From an uncultured Roseiflexus sp. (lineage in GTDB: Bacteria; Chloroflexota; Chloroflexia; Chloroflexales; Roseiflexaceae), in assembly GCA_937935075.1 (NCBI GenBank), contig CALGYB010000028.1, positions 1 to 60,812 of the forward strand: a stretch of DNA of 60,812 nucleotides, given 5' to 3'. Positions 50,559 through 59,670 of this stretch are shown piece by piece. A program made the translations under genes and the position numbers. How positions within the stretch are numbered: the stretch's first letter is position 1; every line of letters begins with the position of its first letter. The notes beneath the pieces were generated by a model. The model saw only the letters and a program-made list of their open reading frames with translations, searched no databases and was not told where the DNA came from.

Positions 50559-51644
50559 ATGACAGGCAATTCGCGTTCCATGCCGCGTTTTTGCGCCTTC
50601 TGCGGCGCCGATCTGCCGCCCGGTGAACCGCGCTTCTGTATTGAGTGCGGTCAGCCGGTCGAGCCGATTGAGCAGAGCGAAGAGTCTGCGCCCGATACTC
50701 CTGCGGCGACCGGACCTACCGTGCGTCTGGCGAATGCGCGCACCGAACAGACAGTGATCGGCGGGACGGTCAAACTGCCGTCGTCGGGGGCTGTACCGCC
50801 GGGGTTGTGGTTTGCTCCTGAGTTGCCCGGTCCCGATGACATTGTCGCCGTGTATGCGCCGTTGCGCGCGATTGTTGGCGGTTGGAGCGGCTTGATCGAG
50901 CATGGCTGGAAGAAATGCGGTCAGGAATGGGCTGACGACGGAACCAGCCGCATGCTGGTGCGCTTCACGGTCGAGCGCGTCTGGTTCGCCGCGCCAGGGG
51001 CCGCGCACAATATGCGCCTGATGGTGCAGATCGGCGCTGTGGCGCACGCCGATGAAGGGCGCACCCGGCGCGGGTTTCGCTACCGGATCGGCGCCGATCC
51101 GCCGATGGACGTCGCTGCTGCCTGGTGGGTCGAGGGAAACGCGCCACGTTTCGATCTGTCGGCGCCGCAGATACAGATCATGGCGCCGCCGCGGATCATG
51201 CGGGTGTCGGATTTTCGCGAAACGGTGCGCCGGATGAACGCGCGCGAGGCGGAAACCTGGGCGCGGCAGGGAGAAGTTCATGGGTTGTTCCGCATGCTGC
51301 ACAGTGCACAGCAACGCACCCCGGTCGGGCGCGGCATTCCGCTGCTCGAAGTATCGCCGCTCGGCGCATGGCTGCGGCTCGGCGGCGTGGTTGGGCGGCT
51401 TTACCGGGTGCAAATGTTCCGTCCACTCGTCTGTGATGCATCCGCCTGGAAGCGCCTCAAGCAGCGGATCGTTCAGGAAGCGGCGGATCTTGGTCTCGAT
51501 ATGAAGACGGACGCAATCATCGAGTGGTGGCTTGATCGCGAAGGATACGATGGTGCGCTCTTCGAGCGCAACGCGCATCCCTATGGCGGCGGTCGGGCCG
51601 TGATCGCCTTCCGCCGCAGTCAGATAACCCTGATTGAAGGATAG
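50559..51644 (+). CDS. Zinc-ribbon protein of unknown function
   Basis: A 361-residue soluble protein. It starts with a zinc ribbon (CAFCG...CIECG, residues 12-31), a linker, then a large domain (about 75-355) of unknown type, rich in Trp and Arg (WSGLIEHGWKKCGQEW, RMLVRFTVERVWF). The ribbon resembles those in the phospho-signalling operon at 8.9-16.3 kb, so it may belong to the same system; this is inference. No Shine-Dalgarno site is present, consistent with the leaderless promoter. glgA follows after 15 bases. Confidence 0.65.
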   Translation: MTGNSRSMPRFCAFCGADLPPGEPRFCIECGQPVEPIEQSEESAPDTPAATGPTVRLANARTEQTVIGGTVKLPSSGAVPPGLWFAPELPGPDDIVAVYAPLRAIVGGWSGLIEHGWKKCGQEWADDGTSRMLVRFTVERVWFAAPGAAHNMRLMVQIGAVAHADEGRTRRGFRYRIGADPPMDVAAAWWVEGNAPRFDLSAPQIQIMAPPRIMRVSDFRETVRRMNAREAETWARQGEVHGLFRMLHSAQQRTPVGRGIPLLEVSPLGAWLRLGGVVGRLYRVQMFRPLVCDASAWKRLKQRIVQEAADLGLDMKTDAIIEWWLDREGYDGALFERNAHPYGGGRAVIAFRRSQITLIEG

Positions 51645-51659
51645 AGGAGAAGCATACCC

Positions 51660-53189
51660 ATGCCACGACCCAAACGCACCCGCGCAGCGCAGGCTGCCTC
51701 CGCGCCGCAGGAGGGACCGACGCTGCGGATTGCCATGATCGCATCGGAATGCGTCCCGTTTGCCAAGACCGGCGGGCTGGCGGATGTGGTGGGTTCGCTG
51801 CCGAAGGCGCTGCGCGCGCTGGGGCACGATGTGATTGTGATTATGCCGCTCTACGGCATCATTAACCGCGAACGCTACGCTATTCGCCCATTCCTGGCGC
51901 CGATGGGGGTCTGGATGGGCGATGTCGAAGAATGGTGCGCCGTCCATACCACAACCGTCGATGGTGTGCCGGTGTTTTTCATTGAGTCCGATAAATATTT
52001 TGCGCGTCCGGGGTTGTACCACGACGCCGATTACAACGATTATCTCGATAATCCGCGCCGCTTCGGCTTCCTGACCCGCGCCGGGTTGCAACTCTGCATC
52101 GATATGGGGTTTCGCCCCGACATTGTCCATAGCCACGACTGGCAGACGGCGCTGGCGGCGGCGTACCTCAAAATCTGGCACTGGGACCATCCGCTGCTCG
52201 GCGGCGCCGCCAGCGTTTTGACCATCCACAACATCGCGTATCAGGGCGTGTACGATGCATCGCACTATCCGTACCTGGGGTTGCAGTGGAGCAATTTCAC
52301 GCCCGACAAGTTCGAGGATCACGGGCGGATCAATTTTCTCAAAGGCGGGATTCAGTACTCTGATATGCTCAATACCGTCAGCCCGACGTATGCGAACGAG
52401 ACGCGCACCCCCGAAGGCGGGCATGGATTGGCGATGTATCTGAATGACCGCGGCAGCGCCTACCGCGGCATCCTGAACGGCGTCGATTACACGCAGTGGA
52501 ATCCGGAGACCGATCCGCTCATCCCGGCGCGCTACAGCGCCAGTAATCCGGCAGGTAAGGCGATCTGCAAACGTGAATTGCAACTGCGAATGGGGCTTGA
52601 ACCCAACCCAAACATCCCGATTGTCGGCGTGGTGAGTCGTCTCGCACATCAGAAGGGACTCGATCTGCTGGCGGGCGCCATCGAGGGTTTGGTGCAGAAT
52701 GCGCTGGTCCAGTTCGCCATCCTTGGCGCCGGCGACAAAGGGCTGGAGGGGTACTACGGTCTGCTGCCGGTTCGTTTCCCCGGTCGAGTTGGCAGTTTCA
52801 TCGGCTACGACAATCAACTGTCGCACTGGATCGAGGCGGGGAGCGATTTCTTTGCCATGCCGTCGCGCTATGAGCCGTGCGGATTGAACCAGATGTACTC
52901 GCTGCGCTATGGGACGCTGCCGATTGTGCGCGCCACCGGCGGCCTGGAAGATACGGTGCAGCAGTACGACGAACGCACCGGCGCCGGCACCGGCTTCAAG
53001 TTCTATGAGCCGAGCGTCCACGCAGTCTACTATACGATTGGCTGGGCGATCAGCACCTACTTCGACCGGCCGCACCACATGCAGCAGATGATTCAGACGG
53101 CGATGGCGCAGGATTTCTCGTGGGAGCGCAGCGCCAGAGAATATGTGCAGTTGTATCGTGAGGCAATAGCGCGCAAGCGCGGGATGTGA
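51660..53189 (+). CDS. glgA: Glycogen synthase (ADP-glucose type)
   Basis: A 509-residue GT5-family enzyme that transfers glucose from ADP-glucose to growing glycogen. Motifs: ECVPFAKTGGLADVVGSLPK with the KTGGL sugar-nucleotide loop, HSHDWQTALAAAYLK, HNIAYQGVYD, SRLAHQKGLDLL and RYEPCGLNQMYSLRYGTLPI with the catalytic EPCG. It has an N-terminal extension of about 20 residues. GAGGAG precedes the ATG. The next gene, a polyphosphate kinase-type enzyme, overlaps or follows directly, so storage of carbon and phosphate may be co-expressed. Confidence 0.94.
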   Translation: MPRPKRTRAAQAASAPQEGPTLRIAMIASECVPFAKTGGLADVVGSLPKALRALGHDVIVIMPLYGIINRERYAIRPFLAPMGVWMGDVEEWCAVHTTTVDGVPVFFIESDKYFARPGLYHDADYNDYLDNPRRFGFLTRAGLQLCIDMGFRPDIVHSHDWQTALAAAYLKIWHWDHPLLGGAASVLTIHNIAYQGVYDASHYPYLGLQWSNFTPDKFEDHGRINFLKGGIQYSDMLNTVSPTYANETRTPEGGHGLAMYLNDRGSAYRGILNGVDYTQWNPETDPLIPARYSASNPAGKAICKRELQLRMGLEPNPNIPIVGVVSRLAHQKGLDLLAGAIEGLVQNALVQFAILGAGDKGLEGYYGLLPVRFPGRVGSFIGYDNQLSHWIEAGSDFFAMPSRYEPCGLNQMYSLRYGTLPIVRATGGLEDTVQQYDERTGAGTGFKFYEPSVHAVYYTIGWAISTYFDRPHHMQQMIQTAMAQDFSWERSAREYVQLYREAIARKRGM

Positions 53190-53191
53190 TC

Positions 53192-54799
53192 ATGCTCGAA
53201 CAGGTCGATCTGACCCTGACACTCAGCAAGCGCGACTACCGTCAACGCCTCGTCGATCTCCAGATGCGCCTGTACGACATGGAACAGGCGCTGTTCGAGG
53301 CGCGTATTCCGGCGCTGTTCGCCTTCGAAGGGTGGGCTGGCGCCGCGAAGGTGCGCACGATCAGCGCCATTACCCGTCGGCTCGACCCGCGTGGCCTGCG
53401 CGTCTATTCGATCACACCGCCGCGCACATATGAGATGCAGTATCCCTGGCTGTACCGTTTCTGGCTGAAAACGCCGAGTTACGGTCAGATTGCGATGTTT
53501 GATCGCTCGTGGTACCGCCATGTGCTTGGCGAACGGGTACGTGGCGAATTGAGCGTCGCCGACTGGCGCGCGCGGTGTGAAGATATTGCGGCGTTCGAGC
53601 GCCAACTTGCGGACGATGGCGCCGTGATTCTGAAGTTCTGGCTCCACATTTCGCAGCGTGAACAGGGGCGACGATTCAAGAAATTGCTCAGCGACAAAAC
53701 GACCGCCTGGCAGGTGACCGAAGAGGATCTGTGGCAGCATCGCCACTACGAACGGGTGCGTGATGCGGTCGAGGACATGATTGCGCGCACCGACACCCCC
53801 TATGCGCCCTGGATCATCATTCCGGCGACCTGTGGGCATTATGCGCGTGTGGCGGCGTTTGAGGCGATCCTGAGTGCGCTTGAGGCGCGCATCGGGAGGC
53901 GACCGGTTATTGATGTGGACTCTGATGTACGTGAAGAACTGCTCGATTCGCGTGGCACGTCTTTTCGCCGCAGTCTCGATGTCTTGCGCACCCGTGGCGC
54001 GCGTCCGCTATCGCCTGTCGGGAATGGCGCGCCCGATGGGACGTTCGCAGGCGCATCGCCGTTGCCTGGCGGCATCAGCATTCTCCGGCGCGTTGATCTG
54101 AGCCAGCGCCTGGATCCCAGGAAATACACCCGGAAACTGAACCGACTCCAGGCAAAACTGCGCCTTCTCGGTTTTCAGGTCTATCTTCAGAAGCGTCCGG
54201 TCGTCGTGGTCTTTGAGGGATGGGACGCTGCCGGAAAAGGAGGAACGATCCAGCGCATCACCGAAAAACTCGATCCGCGCAGTTATGTGGTGCATGCGAT
54301 TGCCGCGCCGACCGGCGACGACAAGGCGCATCACTATCTCTACCGCTTCTGGCGGCGGCTGCCGCCGCGCGGTCAGATCGCCGTCTTCGACCGCTCGTGG
54401 TACGGCAGGGTGCTGGTAGAGCGCGTCGAGGGGTTCGCCCGTCCAGATGAATGGCAGCGCGCCTATGCCGAGATCAACGAATTCGAGCGGCAACTGGTTG
54501 AGTTTGGTACAATTGTTGTGAAGTTTTGGCTGCATCTCAGCCCCGAAGAGCAGTTGCGACGCTTCGAGGAGCGGCAGTCGATCCCGTACAAAGCCTGGAA
54601 ATTGACCGAGGAGGACTGGCGCAACCGCGAAAAGTGGCCGCAGTATGAGGCGGCGGCGGATGAGATGCTGCTGCGCACCTCAACGCCTGCCGCACCGTGG
54701 ACGATTGTCGAAGCCGAGGATAAGCGATTTGCACGGATCAAAGCGCTGCGCACGCTGGTGCGACGGCTGGAAGCGGAGTTGGGTCGGGTGAAACTGTAG
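53192..54799 (+). CDS. Two-domain PPK2 family phosphotransferase
   Basis: A 535-residue protein made of two PPK2 domains, as in polyphosphate:AMP phosphotransferase (Pap). The C-terminal domain is complete: Walker A FEGWDAAGKGGTI, then DRSWYGRVLVERVEGF. The N-terminal copy has FEGWAGAAKVRTI in place of Walker A, with the D and GKGG changed, while DRSWYRHVLGERVRG is kept, so it is probably inactive in catalysis. It makes ADP (or another NDP) from polyphosphate. It starts within three bases of the glgA stop; GTG 53186 is an alternative start. Confidence 0.88.
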   Translation: MLEQVDLTLTLSKRDYRQRLVDLQMRLYDMEQALFEARIPALFAFEGWAGAAKVRTISAITRRLDPRGLRVYSITPPRTYEMQYPWLYRFWLKTPSYGQIAMFDRSWYRHVLGERVRGELSVADWRARCEDIAAFERQLADDGAVILKFWLHISQREQGRRFKKLLSDKTTAWQVTEEDLWQHRHYERVRDAVEDMIARTDTPYAPWIIIPATCGHYARVAAFEAILSALEARIGRRPVIDVDSDVREELLDSRGTSFRRSLDVLRTRGARPLSPVGNGAPDGTFAGASPLPGGISILRRVDLSQRLDPRKYTRKLNRLQAKLRLLGFQVYLQKRPVVVVFEGWDAAGKGGTIQRITEKLDPRSYVVHAIAAPTGDDKAHHYLYRFWRRLPPRGQIAVFDRSWYGRVLVERVEGFARPDEWQRAYAEINEFERQLVEFGTIVVKFWLHLSPEEQLRRFEERQSIPYKAWKLTEEDWRNREKWPQYEAAADEMLLRTSTPAAPWTIVEAEDKRFARIKALRTLVRRLEAELGRVKL

Positions 54800-54808
54800 G
54801 AGCCTGCC

Positions 54809-55108
54809 ATGCGCCTGAGTGAAGACAAAATCCGCCGGATTGCCGAGCGGTTGCACGATGAACTGGAGCAGCGCGGACTGGTGACATACAAGGATCCGCG
54901 TGGCGTGACGCCGGCGATGGGGCGCGCCGCGCGCGTCAAGGCGATCTACGATTTCATCGTTGCCGATCTGAAGATCGAGGACGAGATCGATGCTGAAGTC
55001 GAGCGCATTCTGAGCACCTATTCGCGCGAAATCAAGGGTACCGAGCGCGATATTCTCTTCCGCAAGCATAAGGAAGAAGTTGCACGCAAACGGGGGTATA
55101 TTTTGTGA
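54809..55108 (+). CDS. DUF507 family protein
   Basis: A 99-residue, mostly helical, charged protein of the DUF507 family: MRLSEDKIRRIAERLHDELE, FIVADLKIEDEIDAEVERIL and FRKHKEEVARKRGYIL. The function of the family is not known. AGGAG precedes the ATG, and the gene follows the PPK2 gene by nine bases, so it is the last of the glgA operon. Confidence 0.85.
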   Translation: MRLSEDKIRRIAERLHDELEQRGLVTYKDPRGVTPAMGRAARVKAIYDFIVADLKIEDEIDAEVERILSTYSREIKGTERDILFRKHKEEVARKRGYIL

Positions 55109-55147
55109 TGATGTATCCGTGTTCTTACACGCCATCCATAGAAAACG

Positions 55148-55156
55148 TGCTATAAT
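55148..55156 (+). promoter_or_regulatory. Extended -10 promoter of tRNA-Lys
   Basis: TGC-TATAAT, a perfect extended -10, lies 33 bases before the tRNA. The -35 region has no clear match, as expected for extended -10 promoters. Confidence 0.65.
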
Positions 55157-55188
55157 ATATCAGGAGCGGCGAGTTCCCCCATCACAAT

Positions 55189-55263
55189 GGGCTGGTAGCT
55201 CAGAGGTAGAGCAGCGGTCTTTTAAACCGATGGTCGTGGGTTCGATCCCCACCCGGCCCACCA
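55189..55263 (+). tRNA. tRNA-Lys (anticodon UUU)
   Basis: A complete cloverleaf: acceptor GGGCTGG with CCGGCCC, D-arm GCTC/GAGC, anticodon loop CTTTTAA with TTT at 34-36, T-arm GTGGG-TTCGATC-CCCAC, and an encoded CCA. It reads AAA/AAG Lys codons. The first anticodon-stem pair is G-A. No duplicated 3' end is seen nearby, so no sign of an integrated element. Confidence 0.97.
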
Positions 55264-55278
55264 CCTCACATCGTTGAT

Positions 55279-57417
55279 ATGACCTCCTCCCCTCTCCCAC
55301 TGCGCAAAAAGATCATCGAGGTCGCTTTTCCGTATGAAATAACTGGCGTTGCCGCTTCCCGCGAAGTGGCGGCATCTCCACGCTTCCCGGACACCATGTA
55401 CCACTGGTGGCCCCATCAACCGCTCGCGCTGTGCCGTGCGGCGCTTTTCGCCGCAATCATTGACGATCCAGATCAGCCGGATGTGCCGAAGTCGCTGTTC
55501 CGGTTGATCGATGCCCTGCCGACCCCGCAGAATGCTGGCTCCGCGTGGCAGGCGTTGTCCCTCGGCGAGCAGCGCCGCCAGAAGGTGCTGGGGTTTATTG
55601 AGCGACTGGCACAGCCGGAAAGCCTGAGCAGTGATCAGGTTCTGAATGCTGCCCGCGCGCTCGTTCATGCTGCGGTTGCCGATGATCCTCCGCCGGTTTA
55701 CGATCCGTTCGCCGGCAGCGGCAGCATTCCGCTCGAGGCGCAACGCCTGGGACTCACCGTGGATGCCTCGGATCTCAATCCGGTCGCCGCGCTGATGAAT
55801 CGAGCGCTGATCGATCTACCGCCGCGTTATGCCGGTCTGCCGCCGGTCAACCCGGAAATGAGGAGCGGGGGGGTAGACGTGAGGAAAGCGGAAGAAGGGA
55901 AGCAAGAAGCGCTCGAGTCATTCCCCTCTGCTCACTTCTCCAAAGGCGCGCACGGACTGGCTGCTGATGTGCGCTTCTTCGGGGCGTGGATGCGTGATGA
56001 AGCGCAGCGTCGGGTCGGGCATCTGTTCCCAAAGATCGAACTGCCTTCGCGGTATGGCGGCGGGGAAGCGACGATTATCGCCTGGATCTGGGCAAGCACG
56101 CTGCGTTGCCCGAACCCTGGTTGTCGCAACGATATTCCACTGGCGCGATCGTTCGTGCTCGATGATCGTGAGGGGAGGAAAACCTGGGTCGTACCACGCA
56201 TAGGAGAGCGGTATTCGCGTCACGAAGGAGAACTCCTTTTTGACCTTCAGCGCGGCAAAGGGTCACCGCCTGCGGGAACGATCACCCGGCAGGGTGCGCG
56301 ATGCCCCTTCTGCGGTCGGCGCATTGCGCACGACGAACTGCGCGCTGCGGGTGTCGCCGATCAGATGAGCGCGGAATTGATGGCAATTGTCGTAGAGAGC
56401 GGAGAAGGACTGATCTATCTTGAACCGTGCGACTCCTTCGGACGCATCACGCCGCAGACGAAACCGGCCTGGACGCCGGATACGCGACTGACCGCCAACC
56501 CGCGTTGCGTGGACCTGCCGGACTACGGGTTCACCACCGTCGCCTCGCTTTTTACCTCGCGGCAACTTGCCGCCCTGGCGACTCTCAGCGACCTGATCGA
56601 TGATGTGCGCGCGTCTGTCTTGCTCGAAGCAGAACAATGCGCTGACCGCGATGCAGCGGCGTATGCCGATGCCGTGGCGACGTACCTGGGGCTGGCGATC
56701 GGCAAAACGGCGGATGTTGCGTCGAGCCAGTGCCGCTGGGATGCCAGGACGCAACGGATCATTCCTGCGCTGGCGCAAGGCGCGCTGCGGATGAACTGGG
56801 AGTATGCCGAAGGCAACCCGTTCAGCGACTCCACCGGCGGATTCATGCATCAGGTCGAAGCCCTGGCGGGGGTTCTGGAAGCGCTCGATCCGGCGGGTGA
56901 CGGCAAGAGCATGCAGCAGGACGCCGCTGGCTTCACGATTGCGCCCACTGCCAGAGGGCTGGTCTGCACCGAACTGCCGCATCCCGACAGTCTGCCGCTC
57001 GCGGAAGTGAGTGACTTCTTCTATGCCTGGCTCCAACCAGGGTTGCAGGCGATCTATCCCGACTTGTTCGACACTCCGGCGACGCCGAAGGCGACCGAAC
57101 TGGTCGCCGATCCATCGCGCCACGGCGGCGTCGAAGCAGCGCAGCGCTTCTTCGCAGAGCGGTTCCGCGCCGTCTGCACACGCCTCAAAGAGGCGCAGCT
57201 TCCCGCCTATCCGCTGGTTTTGTTCTACCCTTCTGGCAAGGGCGCCGACTCTGAGTCTGTTTCCGCTAAGGGCGAAGCGCGGCATCCGTCAGTTTCTGTC
57301 GATCTGCCCACACTCCTGAGTGAGGCGGGGCTGACAGTGATTGCCGCGTGGGATATTCGTTTGCACGATGCAATCTCCGGTGGACGCCCCTCGCTGACGA
57401 TCTTCGTGTGCCGTTGA
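55279..57417 (+). CDS. DUF1156 methylase-like protein without DPPY motif
   Basis: A 712-residue protein resembling DUF1156 adenine-specific DNA methylases. The N-terminal signature RKKIIEVAFPYEITGVAASR and HWWPHQPLALCRA matches with changes (usual HLWWARRPLA). Motif I VYDPFAGSGSIPLEA (140-154) and DLNPVAA (165-171) are intact, and two CxxC-like zinc sites (CPNPGC, CPFCG) are present. Where family members have a TDPPYYD-like catalytic motif before LSDFFYVWL, this protein has TELPHPD (564-570) before VSDFFYAWL, so methyl transfer is doubtful. It follows tRNA-Lys with no ribosome site visible. DUF1156 enzymes occur in anti-phage gene clusters, but none of the usual partners (such as DUF499) is here. 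Confidence 0.75.
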   Translation: MTSSPLPLRKKIIEVAFPYEITGVAASREVAASPRFPDTMYHWWPHQPLALCRAALFAAIIDDPDQPDVPKSLFRLIDALPTPQNAGSAWQALSLGEQRRQKVLGFIERLAQPESLSSDQVLNAARALVHAAVADDPPPVYDPFAGSGSIPLEAQRLGLTVDASDLNPVAALMNRALIDLPPRYAGLPPVNPEMRSGGVDVRKAEEGKQEALESFPSAHFSKGAHGLAADVRFFGAWMRDEAQRRVGHLFPKIELPSRYGGGEATIIAWIWASTLRCPNPGCRNDIPLARSFVLDDREGRKTWVVPRIGERYSRHEGELLFDLQRGKGSPPAGTITRQGARCPFCGRRIAHDELRAAGVADQMSAELMAIVVESGEGLIYLEPCDSFGRITPQTKPAWTPDTRLTANPRCVDLPDYGFTTVASLFTSRQLAALATLSDLIDDVRASVLLEAEQCADRDAAAYADAVATYLGLAIGKTADVASSQCRWDARTQRIIPALAQGALRMNWEYAEGNPFSDSTGGFMHQVEALAGVLEALDPAGDGKSMQQDAAGFTIAPTARGLVCTELPHPDSLPLAEVSDFFYAWLQPGLQAIYPDLFDTPATPKATELVADPSRHGGVEAAQRFFAERFRAVCTRLKEAQLPAYPLVLFYPSGKGADSESVSAKGEARHPSVSVDLPTLLSEAGLTVIAAWDIRLHDAISGGRPSLTIFVCR

Positions 57418-57532
57418 TGAGGGGATGTTGACTGGCGAGCGCCTGCCTGGGGAATGCGCGGCCGCCGAACGTCCCGCCTTTGCAGGGACAAGTCCCTGTG
57501 TCTGCCCGCTGCCATGCCCCAGGAAAACGCCC

Positions 57533-58144
57533 CTACAGCGTTTCGTCGGGCGAACCCGCGAAGAAGTGGGCGACCTGGGCGCGGAATGGCAGCGTCGGTG
57601 ACAAAAGCGTGCCATCAGGGGCAATGGCGAAGACCTCAAGAAAATCGCCAGTAACCGGATCGGGGCGGGTGCATACCAGGACATCGCGCTCAGCCGGGCG
57701 CACGATCCAGTACTCCGGCAACCCAGCGCGCGCATATGCCGCGCGTTTGATTTCCGTATCGGTCTCGGGATTGGACGGCGACAGCACCTCGACAATCAAG
57801 GCAGGCACGCCATTGATGCGTCGATCATAGATCATGCTGCGATTATCATTGCGCACAACGACAATGTCGGGTTGCACCGGATCACACCCCGGCATACGCA
57901 CACCAATCGGCGCCCATGCGGTCAGACCAATGCCCGGACGGTCAATCTGTTCCACCAGCAGCAGCACGATCTGGCGAACGATCCACTGGTGAAAAAAACT
58001 CGGCGCAGTGGTCACAAACAGGACTCCGTCGATGACTTCATACCGGTTGCCGTCATCCGGCAGAGCAGACCAGCGCTCATAGTTCCAGCCCGTATCGATT
58101 GAGCGTAGCGACGGCACGGCGGGAAAGGGTGTGACGGTCGTCAT
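57533..58144 (-). CDS. Uma2-family putative nuclease
   Basis: A 203-residue protein of the Uma2 (DUF820) family, with a PD-(D/E)XK nuclease fold: RYEVIDGVLFV (Glu), PDIVVVRN (Asp), PALIVEVLSPS (E-x-L in the ExK place) and IKRAAYARAGLPEYWIV. These proteins are frequent, often in many copies, in cyanobacteria and Chloroflexi, and are thought to be mobile-element-related nucleases, but their role is unclear. AAGGAGG is ideally placed before ATG 58144. Confidence 0.88.
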   Translation of the reverse strand: MTTVTPFPAVPSLRSIDTGWNYERWSALPDDGNRYEVIDGVLFVTTAPSFFHQWIVRQIVLLLVEQIDRPGIGLTAWAPIGVRMPGCDPVQPDIVVVRNDNRSMIYDRRINGVPALIVEVLSPSNPETDTEIKRAAYARAGLPEYWIVRPAERDVLVCTRPDPVTGDFLEVFAIAPDGTLLSPTLPFRAQVAHFFAGSPDETL

Positions 58145-58239
58145 CGCTCCTCCTTGCGCGCAGTGTGACGATGCCTCCATTCTACCACGGCGATAGCGCA
58201 GTGTGGGACTGTTTGGCACAACCGCTTCCTCCGCCGATT

Positions 58240-58258
58240 TCTTGACCAGATCTTGAGC
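58240..58258 (+). promoter_or_regulatory. Direct repeat, possible response-regulator site
   Basis: TCTTGACC (58240-58247) and TCTTGAGC (58251-58258) have an 11-base period, the spacing of sites bound by OmpR-family dimers, about 80 bases before the DUF305 gene. An OmpR-type regulator is encoded 700 bases downstream. Confidence 0.4.
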
Positions 58259-58334
58259 TTTTGCAGAACAGGGATTGATCTGGACAGGGTAGACTCTCGC
58301 GGTATCGTAATAATCGGTGTTGGAGGAAAACTGT

Positions 58335-58943
58335 ATGACACGCATGGTCTCGATAAGCCTGATCGTTCTTCTTGCTGTGCTGATCGCCGCATGCAGCAAT
58401 GCGCCGCAGGCGGCGACCGGTCCATCAAGCGCCCCGACGTCCCAGAGCATGTCCGGGATGGATCATTCCGCCATGATGCCAGGCGAAGGGAGTGCGCCAT
58501 ACGACGCGCTCTTTATCGACAGCATGATTATGCATCACGAAGGCGCTATTGGAATGGCGCGGCAGGCGCTCGAGTCTGCTGAACGTCCCGAAGTTCGGCG
58601 ACTGGCGGATGCGATTATCAGCACGCAGCAGCAAGAAATAGGCGCGATGCGTTCCTGGCGCGCCGTATGGTATCCTGATCTTGCGCCGACGGTTGGCTTG
58701 GGCATGGAGATGGGTCCGATGATGGTTGCCGACGGACCGGCGCCGTTCGATCAGCGTTTTATCGAAGCCATGATCCCGCACCATGAAGGCGCTATTGCTA
58801 TGGCGCGCGATGCGCTTCAGCGTGCAGAGCGCCAGGAAATAAGGGATCTGGCGCAGACCATTATCACGGCGCAGGAGGCGGAGATCGTCCAAATGCGAAC
58901 CTGGCTCAAAGAGTGGTATGGTATCGAGTATGCAAACAAGTAA
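58335..58943 (+). CDS. DUF305 lipoprotein with two HHEGAI motifs
   Basis: A 202-residue lipoprotein. The signal peptide ends in the lipobox IAAC, then a Met/His-rich stretch (SMSGMDHSAMM) and two copies of the DUF305 helical motif: MIMHHEGAIGMARQALE and MIPHHEGAIAMARDALQ. DUF305 is a four-helix, ferritin-like domain often linked to copper or other metal stress. GGAGG stands eight bases before ATG 58335. The two-component genes that follow, after 34 bases, probably control it. Confidence 0.85.
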   Translation: MTRMVSISLIVLLAVLIAACSNAPQAATGPSSAPTSQSMSGMDHSAMMPGEGSAPYDALFIDSMIMHHEGAIGMARQALESAERPEVRRLADAIISTQQQEIGAMRSWRAVWYPDLAPTVGLGMEMGPMMVADGPAPFDQRFIEAMIPHHEGAIAMARDALQRAERQEIRDLAQTIITAQEAEIVQMRTWLKEWYGIEYANK

Positions 58944-58977
58944 TGCCTGATAAGTTCTGAAACCGGTGACAGTCGTG

Positions 58978-59670
58978 ATGGCAAGAACGTTGTTGATCGT
59001 CGAAGACGAAGATCGTCTGCGTGACCTGTTGCGCGGCTATCTAGAACGTGAGGGGTTTCGCATCGTGCTGGCGGGTGACGGTATGCAGGCGTTGAGCTTG
59101 GCGCGCAGTGAACGACCGGACCTGGTGGTCCTCGATCTGATGCTGCCCGGCATCGATGGACTTGAGGTATGCCGCAGGCTGCGCACGTTCTCGGATGCCT
59201 ACGTGCTCATGCTGACGGCAAAAGCCGGGGAGATCGATCGCGTCATTGGTCTGGAAGTCGGCGCCGATGACTATCTCACCAAGCCGTTCTCGCCTCGGGA
59301 GTTGGTGGCGCGGGTGCGAGCGATGTTGCGTCGTCCACGTAATGCTGGCGATGTGCCGGGGCCGCCGCTGTTGCAGTTTGGAGTATTGACGATCGATGCT
59401 GCCCGTCACGAAGTGTTGCTTGCAGGTGAGTCGCTCAAACTGACCAACCTGGAGTATACGTTGCTCAGTGTCCTGGTATCGGCGCCTGGTCGTGTCTTTA
59501 CCCGCTCGCAACTGCTCGAGCGCGTGTGGGGCAACGACTATTTCGGCGATGATCACGTCATTGATGTGCATATCGCCAATCTGCGGAAGAAGCTGGGGGA
59601 TGATCCAGCGCGACCAACGTTCATCATTACTGTGCGCGGCGTCGGCTACCGGTTTGGAGACGGATTGTGA
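58978..59670 (+). CDS. OmpR/PhoB-type response regulator
   Basis: A 230-residue regulator. The receiver has EDED at its start, the phospho-acceptor Asp in LVVLDLMLPGIDG, Thr in MLTAKAGE and Lys in DDYLTKPFSPREL. A winged helix follows with LTNLEYTLLSVLV, HVIDVHIANLRKKLG and VRGVGYRFG. Its stop overlaps the kinase start by one base (TGATG). Paired with the DUF305 lipoprotein, it likely senses envelope or metal stress. ATG 58978 is used. Confidence 0.94.
   Translation: MARTLLIVEDEDRLRDLLRGYLEREGFRIVLAGDGMQALSLARSERPDLVVLDLMLPGIDGLEVCRRLRTFSDAYVLMLTAKAGEIDRVIGLEVGADDYLTKPFSPRELVARVRAMLRRPRNAGDVPGPPLLQFGVLTIDAARHEVLLAGESLKLTNLEYTLLSVLVSAPGRVFTRSQLLERVWGNDYFGDDHVIDVHIANLRKKLGDDPARPTFIITVRGVGYRFGDGL

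Noticed and set aside
50346-53078. 910-codon minus-strand frame opposite glgA
   Set aside because: Antisense to glycogen synthase and its neighbour; composition is that of a mirror frame.
55189-58144. Integrated element at tRNA-Lys
   Set aside because: No integrase and no second copy of the tRNA 3' end are visible in the window.
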